A stretch of DNA of 62,058 nt from Scalindua sp964437425 (GTDB taxonomy: Bacteria; Planctomycetota; Brocadiia; Brocadiales; Scalinduaceae), in NCBI GenBank assembly GCA_964437425.1, contig CAYTGO010000015.1, positions 1 to 62,058 of the forward strand. Direction: 5' to 3'. Both the position numbers and the translations under genes were made by a program. Positions within the stretch are counted from its first letter, which is position 1. Every line of letters starts with the position of its first letter. The notes under the pieces were generated by a model. The model saw only the letters and a program-made list of their open reading frames with translations, was not told the DNA's origin and ran no database searches. Of the stretch, positions 7,084 to 17,051 are shown piece by piece.

Positions 7084-8973
7084 TTAATGAAAACAGTTAT
7101 ATATGGTATTCGCGTCCTTAGATGAAATGCTCTTCACCTTCCCTATTTCATCTAATGAAGCCTTTCTTATCTTCTGCAGATTCCCAAAGTGTTTTAACAG
7201 GTTTTTCTTCTTTACCTGCCCGATACCGGTAATTTTATCCAGTGGTGATTTATAGTACTGATCCTTCCTGAGCTTCTTATGATATGCTAACGCAAATCGG
7301 TGCGCCTCATCACGAATATTTACCAGAAGCCTTAACTCGAGTGAGTCCTGATCAAGCACTATCGGGTCAACATTATCAGTCACAAATACACGCTCATCAT
7401 GATTCTGTTTTGATTCAGTGATACCCGTTGCCCTCTTCCTGCCCTTTGCAAGTGCTATTACATCGACCCTGTCAATTCCGAGTTCATCAAACACTCTTCT
7501 GGCGATACCAAGCTGTCCCTTGCCACCATCAACAACGGTTAGATCCGGGAAATCATCTTCTTTGAAGGCCCTTGTATACCTCCTGGTCATTACTTCGTAC
7601 ATCATTGCATAATCATCTGACTGTGAAACCGTCTTTACCTTGTATCTCTTATATTTACTTTTAACTGCAAGTCCGTTCTCAAAGGTAACCATAGACCCAA
7701 CCGCCTGCTTTCCTGCAATATTAGAGATATCAAAACATTCCATCTTCTTCGGTATATTTACAAGGCCCAGGTTTTTCTTTAAAGAGGTTAAAGTAGATTC
7801 GATATCATCGCCAGGTTTATAATTTATTTTAAAGGCGTTTTTTGCGTTCATTGTTGCCATCTCCAGCAGTTTATGCTTCTCTCCACGTTTGGGACATATC
7901 ACCTTCACCTTATGTCCCTTTTTCTCATTCAACAGCTCTTCAAGAACTTCTTTGTCTTCACTCTCTACCGGCATTATAACTTCATCCGGAATGAACCTTG
8001 TCTGGACATAAAATTGATTAAGAAAGGAACGGAATATATTGTCCAACGAATTGTTCATTGTAGAAAACCTATAAGATGCAATGTCCTCAAGATTACCGTT
8101 ACGTATAAACATAGCCTGTATATGCAAGTTGTTTCCATCACCGTAATATCCAAAAACATCTCTATCCACAGATTCAAGTGTACTGATCTTCTGCTTCTCC
8201 ACGGTCTTCTCTATGGCGTATATGCGGTCTCTGAACATTGCTGCCTTCTCGTATTTCAATTCAGCAGACGCTTTATTCATTCTGGTTTTCAATACTTTTA
8301 ACAACTCAACGTTCTTTCCTTTAAGAACTAGAATAATCTCATTTATCATCTCTTTATAAGTAGACTCATCAACAAGATCACAGCACGGTGCCACGCATTT
8401 GCCAATCTGATAGTAGAGGCACGGCCTCACTCTGCTTTTGAAGATATTTTGCGAGCACTTCCTAATTGGGAACAGACTGTTTACATATCGCAATGTCTCA
8501 CGTACCGCCCTCGAGGAGGAGTACGGTCCGAAATAGAGAATATTAATATTGTTTTTTTTTACTCCCTTACCTTTGACTGCAGAGGGTTCAACTTGTCTGA
8601 CAATAACCGGATAGGGAAATTTCTGATTCATATCAAGTTTTATAGATACAAATGTTTTATCGTCACGGAGGTTTATATTGAAGCGAGGTTTGAACTGCTT
8701 AATCAGGTTATTTTCAAGAATTAGAGCCTCCTTCTCCGTTTCAGTCAGCACAAAGTCAATATCGGCAATTCTTTTAACAAGAAACTTTATAAACAGCCTC
8801 TCATCACCGGAACGCTGAAAGTAGCTTCTGACACGATTTCTAAGGATCTTTGCCTTACCTACGTAAATAACCTCCCCCCTGGCATCCTTCATCAAATACA
8901 CACCTGTACCGGTAGGAATTGTCTTTAGCTTTTCTGAGAGTTTCTTATTTTCAACATTAGTCATTTTCAACAA
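7084..8973 (-). CDS. uvrC: Excinuclease ABC subunit C
   Basis: 629 residues, normal length for UvrC, which makes both incisions around DNA lesions in nucleotide excision repair. In order: GIY-YIG nuclease domain (GVYLMKDARGEVIYVGKAK), RDDKTFVSIKLD, the CLYYQIGKCVAPC cysteine segment, a UVR motif near KYEKAAMFRDRI, the C-terminal RNase H-like nuclease (FDISNIAGKQAVGSMVTFENG, VVDGGKGQL) and a helix-hairpin-helix end (ITGIGQVKKKNLLKHFG). Starts at either of two closely spaced ATGs; the one three codons in is equally likely. No uvrA or uvrB nearby. Confidence 0.97.
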   Translation of the reverse strand: MLKMTNVENKKLSEKLKTIPTGTGVYLMKDARGEVIYVGKAKILRNRVRSYFQRSGDERLFIKFLVKRIADIDFVLTETEKEALILENNLIKQFKPRFNINLRDDKTFVSIKLDMNQKFPYPVIVRQVEPSAVKGKGVKKNNINILYFGPYSSSRAVRETLRYVNSLFPIRKCSQNIFKSRVRPCLYYQIGKCVAPCCDLVDESTYKEMINEIILVLKGKNVELLKVLKTRMNKASAELKYEKAAMFRDRIYAIEKTVEKQKISTLESVDRDVFGYYGDGNNLHIQAMFIRNGNLEDIASYRFSTMNNSLDNIFRSFLNQFYVQTRFIPDEVIMPVESEDKEVLEELLNEKKGHKVKVICPKRGEKHKLLEMATMNAKNAFKINYKPGDDIESTLTSLKKNLGLVNIPKKMECFDISNIAGKQAVGSMVTFENGLAVKSKYKRYKVKTVSQSDDYAMMYEVMTRRYTRAFKEDDFPDLTVVDGGKGQLGIARRVFDELGIDRVDVIALAKGRKRATGITESKQNHDERVFVTDNVDPIVLDQDSLELRLLVNIRDEAHRFALAYHKKLRKDQYYKSPLDKITGIGQVKKKNLLKHFGNLQKIRKASLDEIGKVKSISSKDANTIYNCFH

Positions 8974-9283
8974 TAATTAAGATTCAAGTAACGTAATAAT
9001 TGCGAATCTTTGCCTATTTTCTAAGATCAATGAATAATCTGCCATTAATAATACCAAATTATACATAAATAGCTACCAATGAGATACTTGCGCATACAAA
9101 ACGTATATGATAAAATAAATTGCGATTTTTCTTGCATATGCTATATAATTTTTTTTAATATTACGTAAAGCTTTATGTCGCTGAAGTTAATAGAAGATTT
9201 ATCATGGCTCATATGCACTTATCATTAACTTCTTACAATTAATATTCAATAGCACTTTTTGAAATATTAAATCAAACAATATT
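8974..9283. other. AT-rich spacer between uvrC and the PEGA gene
   Basis: Divergent spacer of 310 bases. No gene seen. A possible sigma-70 promoter for the PEGA gene lies at 9120-9149. Confidence 0.6.
9120..9149 (+). promoter_or_regulatory. Possible sigma-70 promoter of the PEGA-repeat gene
   Basis: TTGCGA, 18 bases, TATAAT. Good -10 and fair -35; would give a leader of about 125 bases before the ATG at 9284. Confidence 0.35.
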
Positions 9284-12200
9284 ATGCTAACTAAGTCCAC
9301 AAAAACATATCGTCATTGTCCGAAGGAAGAATATGAAATCAGTATATTCATATGCAGAGGGAGACAAAAGGCTCATTATCCTAAATGTCCTGAATGTGAA
9401 TTTAGAACAACCACCGAAGAGATTCCTCCTGTCCCTGCAAAAAAGGTAAAGAAAAAACCTCAGCCCCCTGCTACACAACCAAAGACTGGATCAATAATGG
9501 TTAAAAGTGTTCCACCTTCAGCGTCGATATTTCTTGATGATGAAAATATAGGTGTCACTCCTGCCATCATAACTCAGGTTTTTCCCGGCAAGTATAAAAT
9601 TAAAATCAAGATGGACGAATATAACGTGTGGAGTCAAAGCGTAGACGTGAAAGCAAATAGAGAGACGTCCTTAACAGCTGTACTTCAAGGACGAGATTGT
9701 TCTGTTGTCATTGAGAGCAATCCGAAAAAAGCAGAGGTCTACATTGATGGTAACAACGTGGGAGTTACCCCGGTCACTATTGATAGTGTAAAATCCGGGA
9801 AACATCTTGTTGAAGTCAAGCTTGACGGGTATGAAGTATGGAGTGAGGAAATAGATGCAGAAATTAAAAAGAAGACATTTTTAACTCCGGAACTTAAAAC
9901 TAAGTACGGAGCTATCTCTTTAAACAGTGAACCAGATAAAGCAATTATATTTTTAGATGGCAATGAAGTTGGTGTTACTCCTGCGAGATTAAGGTCTGTT
10001 CTGCACGGCGATCATATGGTAGAGATCAGGCTGGATGGGCATAGCGTCTGGGAAAAAAGTGTGAACGTTGTGCCTGCCAAAGAGACGGTGTTAACGGCTA
10101 AACTACAGGTAAATACAGGATCCGTTAGTGTTAAAAGTAAGCCGGAGAACGCCAAGGTATTTTTGGATGGTAAACCTGCCGGTACAACTCCTGAAAGTAT
10201 AAAATCTATAAATCCTGGCATTCATGAGATAAAAGTTGAAATGGAAAAATATGACGTATGGACTGATACCGTTAATATTGAGGCCGGTAAAGAAGATGTC
10301 ATAAACGCCGTCCTTCAAAGAAGTACCGGGTCATTAATGGTAGAGAGTAATCCGCCGAATGCAATTATCTTTGTAGATGGTAAAGAGATTGGCCACACCC
10401 CGGAAATCATAATGTCTAGTGCTAAAGGCACACATGCCATAGAAGTAAGGTTGGATGGATATGATATCTGGGAACAGACTGTAGATATAGAGCCAGGAGA
10501 GGAAAAATCCGTAACAGCAGTTTTGCAAATTAAGAGTGGTACTCTCATAATTAACAGTAAGCCATCAGGTGGAACAATTTTTTTAGACGGAGAGGAATCA
10601 GGCACAACTCCAGGAAAACTAAAAGGATTAAAGACTGGTACTCATCAGATAGAAGTAAAGATGGATGGTTATGGAGCCTGGTCTGAAAGAATAGAAATTA
10701 GTGCTGATAAAGAAAATAAATTAACAGCTGAGCTTCAGATATTAACCGGATCTCTTAGTGTAAAAAGTGAACCTGCGAATGCTACAATTATGATTGACGG
10801 CAAAGAAGCCGGCAATACCCCCGCAAACATATCTGCAATCATACCAGGTAAGCATCTTGTTGAAGTAAAAATGGATGAGTATGAAGTCTGGAGTGAAAAC
10901 ATAGATGTAAGTTTATCTAAGGAAAATCTTATAAATGCCGTACTACAGAAATTAGTTGGTTCAGTTAATATAAAGAGCGAACCGACAAACGCTAAAGTTA
11001 TTGTTGGCGGTAAAGAAATCGGCAGTACCCCTTTAGATATTAATGACCTCAAACCTGGCAAATACCATGTAGAGGTCAAGATGGATAGGTATAAAGACTG
11101 GAGCGAAAACGTAGTAATTAATGCCGGCAAGGATAATAACATTACAGCCGTACTCCAACAACTGGTAGGTTCGGTTAAGATAAAAAGTAAACCTGCTAAT
11201 GCTACAATTATGATTGACGGCAAAGAAGCCGGCAATACCCCCGCAAACATATCTGCAATCATACCAGGTAAGCATCTTGTTGAAGTAAAAATGGATGAGT
11301 ATGAAGTCTGGAGTGAAAACATAGATGTAAGTTTATCTAAGGAAAATCTTATAAATGCCGTACTACAGAAATTAGTTGGTTCAGTTAATATAAAGAGCGA
11401 ACCGACAAACGCTAAAGTTATTGTTGGCGGTAAAGAAATCGGCAGTACCCCTTTAGATATTAATGACCTCAAACCTGGCAAATACCATGTAGAGGTCAAG
11501 ATGGACAGGTATAAAGACTGGAGCGAAAGCGTTGTAATTAATGCCGGCAAGGATAATAACATTACAGCCGTGCTCCAACAACTGGTAGGTTCGGTTAAGA
11601 TAAAAAGTGAACCTGCTAACGCTACAATTATGATTGACGGCAAAGAAGCCGGCAATACCCCTGCAGTCATTAATGATATCAAACCCGGTAAGCATCTAGT
11701 TGAAGTAAAAATGGAAGATTATGAAACGTGGAGTAATAAAGTTAAAGTTGAGATTGGTAAGGATGTTGACTTGACAGCTATGCTCCAACTAAAAGCCGGC
11801 TCATTCACAATGATCAGCGAACCGACAGATGCCACGGTTTATATTGATGATCATAAAATTGGTACAACCCCCTTAACAATTGATGCTCCAAGTCCGGGTA
11901 AGCATTCGATAGAGACCAGGATGGATGGTTATGAAACATGGAGTAGAAGTATTGATTTTGTGCATGGCAAGTCAATTACGCTTACAGCTACACTTCAAAC
12001 TAGTCCCGGTACAGTTAGTATAACGAGTGAACCATCCAACGCTATAACTCTCATTGACAGCAAAGAGGTCGGCAAAACTCCTTTTGCTATAACAGATCAT
12101 GCTCCAGGAATACATACAGTTGAATTGAGAATGGATGGCTATGAAACATGGACCAAAAGTGTTGATTTTGAACAGGGAAAGAAGATTGCTATAGCTGCTG

Positions 12201-15200
12201 AACTTAAAATGAAGGCGGGATCAATTAGCATTATTAGTAATCCGCCAGAAGCATTTATTTATATAGATGGTAAAAAGTCAGGAAAAACTCCAGTGACAAT
12301 AAATGATCTAAAACCCGGTACACATCTTGTGGAAGTCAGAATGGACGGATACGAGGAGTGGAGTGAGAGTGTTGACATTATTGGAGACAAGGACAACGCA
12401 TTAACGGTTGAACTACTGGCAATAACAGCTTCAATCAATATCAATAGTAATCCTCCTGAAGCTGCAATATATCTAGACAGAGAAAAAGTTGGTACAACTC
12501 CAGATATCTTGAAATCAGTTTCGATTGGTACTCATGAAGTAGGAGTCAAGTTGGAAGGATTTGCAGAATGGAAGAGAGTCCTAAATGTAAAGAATGGAAA
12601 AGAGATCACCTTGAATGCTGCACTTCAACTAAATACAGGCACTGCTAATATAGATAGCGATCCGGCTGATGCTATTACTTTATTAGATGGCAACGATGTT
12701 GGTATGACACCTGTGAGCTTGACTGGCATCAAAATTGGAACTTATGAGGTAGAGCTCAAGAAAGAAGGTTATGTCTCTTGTAAGAAAACAATTAGAATAA
12801 AAGCCGGTAAGGTGAATTACTTGACTGCAAAACTCGTTGAAATGACCGGCTCAGTTAAAGTAGATAGCAAACCTTCAGATGCAGTTGTCGTTGTAAACGG
12901 CAAGAAAATAGGTAACACACCTGCAAATATTACTGATCTCGCAGCTGGCAAATACCAGCTGGAAGTTATGATGGATTGCTATGAAACATGGAGTGATAGT
13001 GTAAATATTGATCCCGGAAAAGAATCTACTATCACGGCTGAACTTCAGACGAAAGCTGGATCAATAAGTATCAATAGTGAGCCATCAAACGCAATAATTC
13101 ACATAGATAATAAAGAAGTGGGTACCACTCCCAGAATTGTAACAGATTTGAGTTACGAAGAACACCTTGTGGAAGTCAGAATGGACGGATATGAAGCATG
13201 GAGTGACAGTTTTAATATGGAACCTGGTATTGAACTTAATGTAGTTGCTGAACTTCAAATGATAGCAGGTTCTGTCAGTATCAATAGCGAACCGTCGAAT
13301 GCTATGATTCTTATAGATAGTAAAAAAGCCGGGGTTACTCCTAAAACTCTAACTGGAATATTACCAGGCGAGCATAATGTGGAAATCATAATAGATGGAT
13401 ATGAGACATGGAGCGAAAGTGTTGAAATTAGAAGTGACAAAGAAAACTCAATAGCTGCAGTACTACATGCAATAACCGGATCTATCAATATTGAAAGTAA
13501 TCCATCAGAAGCAACTATATTTTTAGACAGTAAGGAAGTTAGTAAAACACCTGACACTATCACACATGCAGCTATTGGAATACATGAAATTGAAGTCAAA
13601 AAGGAGGGATATGCAGAATGGAAGAAAAAAATAAATGTTAAAAAGGGAAAGGAAATCGCATTAAATGCTGTCCTCCAACCTGTTACAGGTTCTGCCAGTA
13701 TAGAAAGCGAACCGACAGGAGCTGTAATTGCTATTGATGGTGAAGACGTTGGCAAGACTCCTAAAGTCATAACCGGTATTAGTCCAGGTAAGCATGAAGT
13801 AGAAATCAGCCTGGAAGGCTATGATTCATGTGTGCAAATGCTAAAAATAAAAAATGGTAAAGAATCCTTATTTTCCGCTTCACTTCAGAGAAAAAAAGGT
13901 TCTTTAATGTTAATCAGTAAACCCGAGAACGCATTGATTCATCTAGATGGCAAAAAATATGGAAGAACACCCCATACAATCAATGAATTATCTCCGGGGA
14001 ATTATACTATAGAACTTTTGCTAAATGATTATCAAACTTGGAGTGAGAAGACAGATATAGTGTCTGGTGAAGAGATTACTATAACAGCAGAACTACAAGA
14101 AAAGCCAGGATCTATAAGTATAAAAAGCAAACCAACAGACGCTAAAATATTTATAGACGGTAAAGAAGCCGGAACTACTCCAGAAACTATTAATGACATA
14201 GACTGTGGTACACATATAGTTAAATTGAAGATGGAGGGCTACTGTGAATGGAGTGACAAAGTAGAAGTTTCATCAAATAAGATGTCTAGCTTAACTGCAG
14301 TACTAAAGGAAATGGCAGGATCAGTCTGTATAAAAAGCAATCCTTCAGAAGCTACGATTCATGTAGATGGTAAAGAAGTCGGAACTACCCCAGCTATTGT
14401 TGTAGATTTAGGCCCTGGTAAACATATGATTAAAATCAGTATGGACGGTTACAATGACTGGAGTCAAAGCGTGGAGATCGACGCAAAAGAGCAGAGTGAA
14501 TTGAATGCAACACTCCAGGAAATAACTGGCTCGCTCACTCTTAAAAGTAAACCTGCTGATGCATTAATATTCATAGACGGTAAAAAAGCTGGGACTACTG
14601 CCGAGACAATATCTGACATAAAAATTGGTATGCATCAGGTAGAAGTCAGATTGGATGGATATGAAAGCTGGAGCGAGAATATAGAAATAACAGACAAAGA
14701 GTATAATCTGACAGCGACACTTCAGGAAAAGACTGGTTCTATAGATATCAATAGTGAGCCGTTTAATGCGACTATACTTATAGACGGCAATAAAACTGGT
14801 TCAACACCTGAAACTATTAAAAACCTCAAGCCTGGTGTGCATCAGGTAGAAGTAAGAGCTGACGGTTTTGATAACTGGAGCGATAGTGTTGAAGTTACTG
14901 CGGAAGGCAAAAGTGTTGTAACTGCTATACTACAGAAAGCGTCAGGCTCTATAAATATTAAAAGTACTCCTGAAGGTGCAAAAATATTCATTGACGATAA
15001 AGAGGTTGGGCTAACTCCCACAGTTTTATCTTCTATTCCTATAGGCGAACATGATATTGTCGTTCAATCTGTTGGACACGAATGCTGGAAAAAATCAATA
15101 ATTGTCAAGAAAGATAAGGAACTGAGTTTGAATGCGGTGCTTCAAGTTAATATTGGTTCCATTAATATTGAAAGCTATCCTGAAAATGCAAAAATATTCA

Positions 15201-16057
15201 TTGACGGCAAGGAGGTCGGCAATACACCTAAACGGCTTACAGACATTAATGTTGGTATTCATGAGGTTGAAGTAGTATTAGATGGATATGTAACATGGGA
15301 AAAGACGATAAAAGTAAAACCGGAAAAAGAAACCTCGTTATCAGCAGATCTGAAGGAAATTAGCGGTGCTGTAGAGATTGAAACAGAAAAAACAACTAAG
15401 GCTCCTGAGATTGAAATTCAAAAACCGATAGTTGACAAAACCACAGAGTTAAAAGTTAAACCTGAGAAAGTTAAAGAGAAACCAATCACACCTCCAAAAA
15501 AACCAAAGCCCCCTTCTGTCAAGGAAAAGCCTAAACATTCACCTGACAAATTGATTCAATTACGTTGGGTACCTGAAAAGGTTTCGGGATCTCAGATTGA
15601 ATCTTTACCCTATATAACAATAAATGAAAAAAATAATAATATTTATTTCTGTCATAGTTCAATAAATCATAATTATGAGTTAAAAGCAATCGGAGATGGT
15701 GATGTTGTAATCGACCATACTACCGAATTAATGTGGCATCAGGCCGGGTCAGAAGAATATTTTAACCTTAAAAAAGCAAATAAGTGGTTAAAAACGATTA
15801 ACAAAAAAGGTTATGCAGGTTTTGACGACTGGCGACTTCCCACTCTGGAAGAGGCCTCGTCTTTACTAGAATTTGCGACAAAGAGTGATAAATTTATCGA
15901 CTCGATCTTTGATGAGAAACAGTGGGGAACATGGACAGATGATAAATCAGACAAAGGCCATGCGTGGATCGTAACATATGTAAATGGAACTATAAGTAAA
16001 GTTCAAGCCGGAACCCCTGCCACATTTGTCAGACCAGTCAGATCAGCAAAAATATGA
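9284..16057 (+). CDS. Giant PEGA-repeat protein with DUF1566-like C-terminal domain
   Basis: 2,257 residues. Residues 1-68 hold a Cys/His-rich segment (HCP at 11, CRG at 24, CPEC at 35-38, zinc-ribbon-like) and a Pro/Lys-rich linker. From residue ~69 to ~2026 there are 28 tandem PEGA units of 70 residues, each of the form GSxxIxSxPxxAxIxIDGKxxGxTP...G.H.VEV..DGYE.WS....I..GK...LxAxLQ. PEGA domains are small beta-sandwiches of surface-associated proteins. After a Lys/Pro linker (~2030-2105) comes a DUF1566/Lcl-type domain (TTELMWHQAGS, FDDWRLPTLEEA, FVRPVRSA). No signal peptide is evident, so export is uncertain. Units 7-8 and 9-10 are nearly identical at DNA level, showing recent repeat expansion. 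Confidence 0.9.
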   Translation: MLTKSTKTYRHCPKEEYEISIFICRGRQKAHYPKCPECEFRTTTEEIPPVPAKKVKKKPQPPATQPKTGSIMVKSVPPSASIFLDDENIGVTPAIITQVFPGKYKIKIKMDEYNVWSQSVDVKANRETSLTAVLQGRDCSVVIESNPKKAEVYIDGNNVGVTPVTIDSVKSGKHLVEVKLDGYEVWSEEIDAEIKKKTFLTPELKTKYGAISLNSEPDKAIIFLDGNEVGVTPARLRSVLHGDHMVEIRLDGHSVWEKSVNVVPAKETVLTAKLQVNTGSVSVKSKPENAKVFLDGKPAGTTPESIKSINPGIHEIKVEMEKYDVWTDTVNIEAGKEDVINAVLQRSTGSLMVESNPPNAIIFVDGKEIGHTPEIIMSSAKGTHAIEVRLDGYDIWEQTVDIEPGEEKSVTAVLQIKSGTLIINSKPSGGTIFLDGEESGTTPGKLKGLKTGTHQIEVKMDGYGAWSERIEISADKENKLTAELQILTGSLSVKSEPANATIMIDGKEAGNTPANISAIIPGKHLVEVKMDEYEVWSENIDVSLSKENLINAVLQKLVGSVNIKSEPTNAKVIVGGKEIGSTPLDINDLKPGKYHVEVKMDRYKDWSENVVINAGKDNNITAVLQQLVGSVKIKSKPANATIMIDGKEAGNTPANISAIIPGKHLVEVKMDEYEVWSENIDVSLSKENLINAVLQKLVGSVNIKSEPTNAKVIVGGKEIGSTPLDINDLKPGKYHVEVKMDRYKDWSESVVINAGKDNNITAVLQQLVGSVKIKSEPANATIMIDGKEAGNTPAVINDIKPGKHLVEVKMEDYETWSNKVKVEIGKDVDLTAMLQLKAGSFTMISEPTDATVYIDDHKIGTTPLTIDAPSPGKHSIETRMDGYETWSRSIDFVHGKSITLTATLQTSPGTVSITSEPSNAITLIDSKEVGKTPFAITDHAPGIHTVELRMDGYETWTKSVDFEQGKKIAIAAELKMKAGSISIISNPPEAFIYIDGKKSGKTPVTINDLKPGTHLVEVRMDGYEEWSESVDIIGDKDNALTVELLAITASININSNPPEAAIYLDREKVGTTPDILKSVSIGTHEVGVKLEGFAEWKRVLNVKNGKEITLNAALQLNTGTANIDSDPADAITLLDGNDVGMTPVSLTGIKIGTYEVELKKEGYVSCKKTIRIKAGKVNYLTAKLVEMTGSVKVDSKPSDAVVVVNGKKIGNTPANITDLAAGKYQLEVMMDCYETWSDSVNIDPGKESTITAELQTKAGSISINSEPSNAIIHIDNKEVGTTPRIVTDLSYEEHLVEVRMDGYEAWSDSFNMEPGIELNVVAELQMIAGSVSINSEPSNAMILIDSKKAGVTPKTLTGILPGEHNVEIIIDGYETWSESVEIRSDKENSIAAVLHAITGSINIESNPSEATIFLDSKEVSKTPDTITHAAIGIHEIEVKKEGYAEWKKKINVKKGKEIALNAVLQPVTGSASIESEPTGAVIAIDGEDVGKTPKVITGISPGKHEVEISLEGYDSCVQMLKIKNGKESLFSASLQRKKGSLMLISKPENALIHLDGKKYGRTPHTINELSPGNYTIELLLNDYQTWSEKTDIVSGEEITITAELQEKPGSISIKSKPTDAKIFIDGKEAGTTPETINDIDCGTHIVKLKMEGYCEWSDKVEVSSNKMSSLTAVLKEMAGSVCIKSNPSEATIHVDGKEVGTTPAIVVDLGPGKHMIKISMDGYNDWSQSVEIDAKEQSELNATLQEITGSLTLKSKPADALIFIDGKKAGTTAETISDIKIGMHQVEVRLDGYESWSENIEITDKEYNLTATLQEKTGSIDINSEPFNATILIDGNKTGSTPETIKNLKPGVHQVEVRADGFDNWSDSVEVTAEGKSVVTAILQKASGSINIKSTPEGAKIFIDDKEVGLTPTVLSSIPIGEHDIVVQSVGHECWKKSIIVKKDKELSLNAVLQVNIGSINIESYPENAKIFIDGKEVGNTPKRLTDINVGIHEVEVVLDGYVTWEKTIKVKPEKETSLSADLKEISGAVEIETEKTTKAPEIEIQKPIVDKTTELKVKPEKVKEKPITPPKKPKPPSVKEKPKHSPDKLIQLRWVPEKVSGSQIESLPYITINEKNNNIYFCHSSINHNYELKAIGDGDVVIDHTTELMWHQAGSEEYFNLKKANKWLKTINKKGYAGFDDWRLPTLEEASSLLEFATKSDKFIDSIFDEKQWGTWTDDKSDKGHAWIVTYVNGTISKVQAGTPATFVRPVRSAKI
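10780..11640 (+). repeat. Recent 420-bp tandem duplication inside the PEGA gene
   Basis: The stretch from about 10780 to 11199 recurs from about 11200 to 11619. The 240 bases 10801-11040 are identical to 11221-11460 with no difference, and the next 120 differ at only about four positions. The block is exactly two PEGA units long, so the reading frame is kept. Other units differ far more, so this is the youngest duplication. Confidence 0.9.
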
Positions 16058-16150
16058 TCTAACTCTTTTACATGCTCTATAAATGACTATCGCCAGATTG
16101 CATAATATAAAGGATTCAATTATGTGGTTAGCACAAGTCACTGAATAATA

Positions 16151-17050
16151 ATGAAAGATCGCTCGAAACTTACCACTGAACTGCAGAATAGCAGTACTCA
16201 CGACATTGACTGTAAGTCCTCCCTGGAAATTGTAGACATTATTAATTCCGAGGATTCAAACGTAATCGATGCTGTTCATAAGGAACGTCACAGCATTTCA
16301 AAAGCGGTTGATCTTATTGTTAAATCCTTTAAAAACGGAGGACGTCTGTTTTACATAGGAGCTGGAACAAGTGGGCGATTGGGAGTACTTGATGCTTCTG
16401 AATGCCCCCCCACCTTTGGTACCAGTCCTGCATTAGTTAGAGGTATTATTGCCGGTGGCTCTGACGCACTTACAAGATCCATTGAAGGTGCAGAGGATAA
16501 ACATGTTGATGGTGAACGAGCTATAACTGAGAATGGTATAATGGTCAATGACATCGTAGTCGGCATAGCTACCGGTGGTACCACACCTTTTGTTCATGGG
16601 GCTTTAAGTCAGGCAAACAATATAGGTGCAGCTACCATATTTCTCTGTTGTAATCCTGACATAACTCCTTCTGTTGATGTTGAAGTTATCATAAGGCCGA
16701 TAACCGGCCCGGAAGTGATAACAGGCTCTACACGAATGAAGGCAGGTACTGCAACAAAGATTATCCTTAATACTCTTACAACTGCCTCGATGATCAAAAT
16801 GGGCAAGGTTTATCAGAATCTCATGGTAGATCTACAAGTAAAGAACATAAAACTCAAAGATCGTGCTGAACGCATTATAATGACGGTTACTGATCTTGAT
16901 AGAGACGCAGCTGATAAACTGTTAGATGAAGCAAAGGGTAATGTTAAGACTGCCATTATAATGCATAAACTAGAGACTGATTATGATGATGCCAGAAAGA
17001 AGCTGGAAGAATGTGATGGCTTAGTAAGGAAGGTGTTGGACAGTGTTTAA
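16151..17050 (+). CDS. murQ: N-acetylmuramic acid 6-phosphate etherase
   Basis: 299 residues, normal length. MurQ cleaves the lactyl ether of MurNAc-6-phosphate to GlcNAc-6-phosphate in peptidoglycan recycling. Signatures: TELQNSSTHDID near the start, the SIS-domain stretch GGRLFYIGAGTSGRLGVLDA and ECPPTFG that follow, then RSIEGAEDK and the GPEVITGSTRMKAGTATK block. The 3' end overlaps the first codons of the GTG-start version of the cytochrome c peroxidase gene, so the two are probably cotranscribed although functionally unrelated. Its presence implies the organism makes or salvages peptidoglycan. Confidence 0.96.
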   Translation: MKDRSKLTTELQNSSTHDIDCKSSLEIVDIINSEDSNVIDAVHKERHSISKAVDLIVKSFKNGGRLFYIGAGTSGRLGVLDASECPPTFGTSPALVRGIIAGGSDALTRSIEGAEDKHVDGERAITENGIMVNDIVVGIATGGTTPFVHGALSQANNIGAATIFLCCNPDITPSVDVEVIIRPITGPEVITGSTRMKAGTATKIILNTLTTASMIKMGKVYQNLMVDLQVKNIKLKDRAERIIMTVTDLDRDAADKLLDEAKGNVKTAIIMHKLETDYDDARKKLEECDGLVRKVLDSV

Positions 17051-17051
17051 T

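Noticed and set aside
10735..11682. 315-codon open frame on the minus strand
   Set aside because: Exactly antisense to PEGA repeats; repeated sequence keeps it open. No family resemblance or ribosome binding site.
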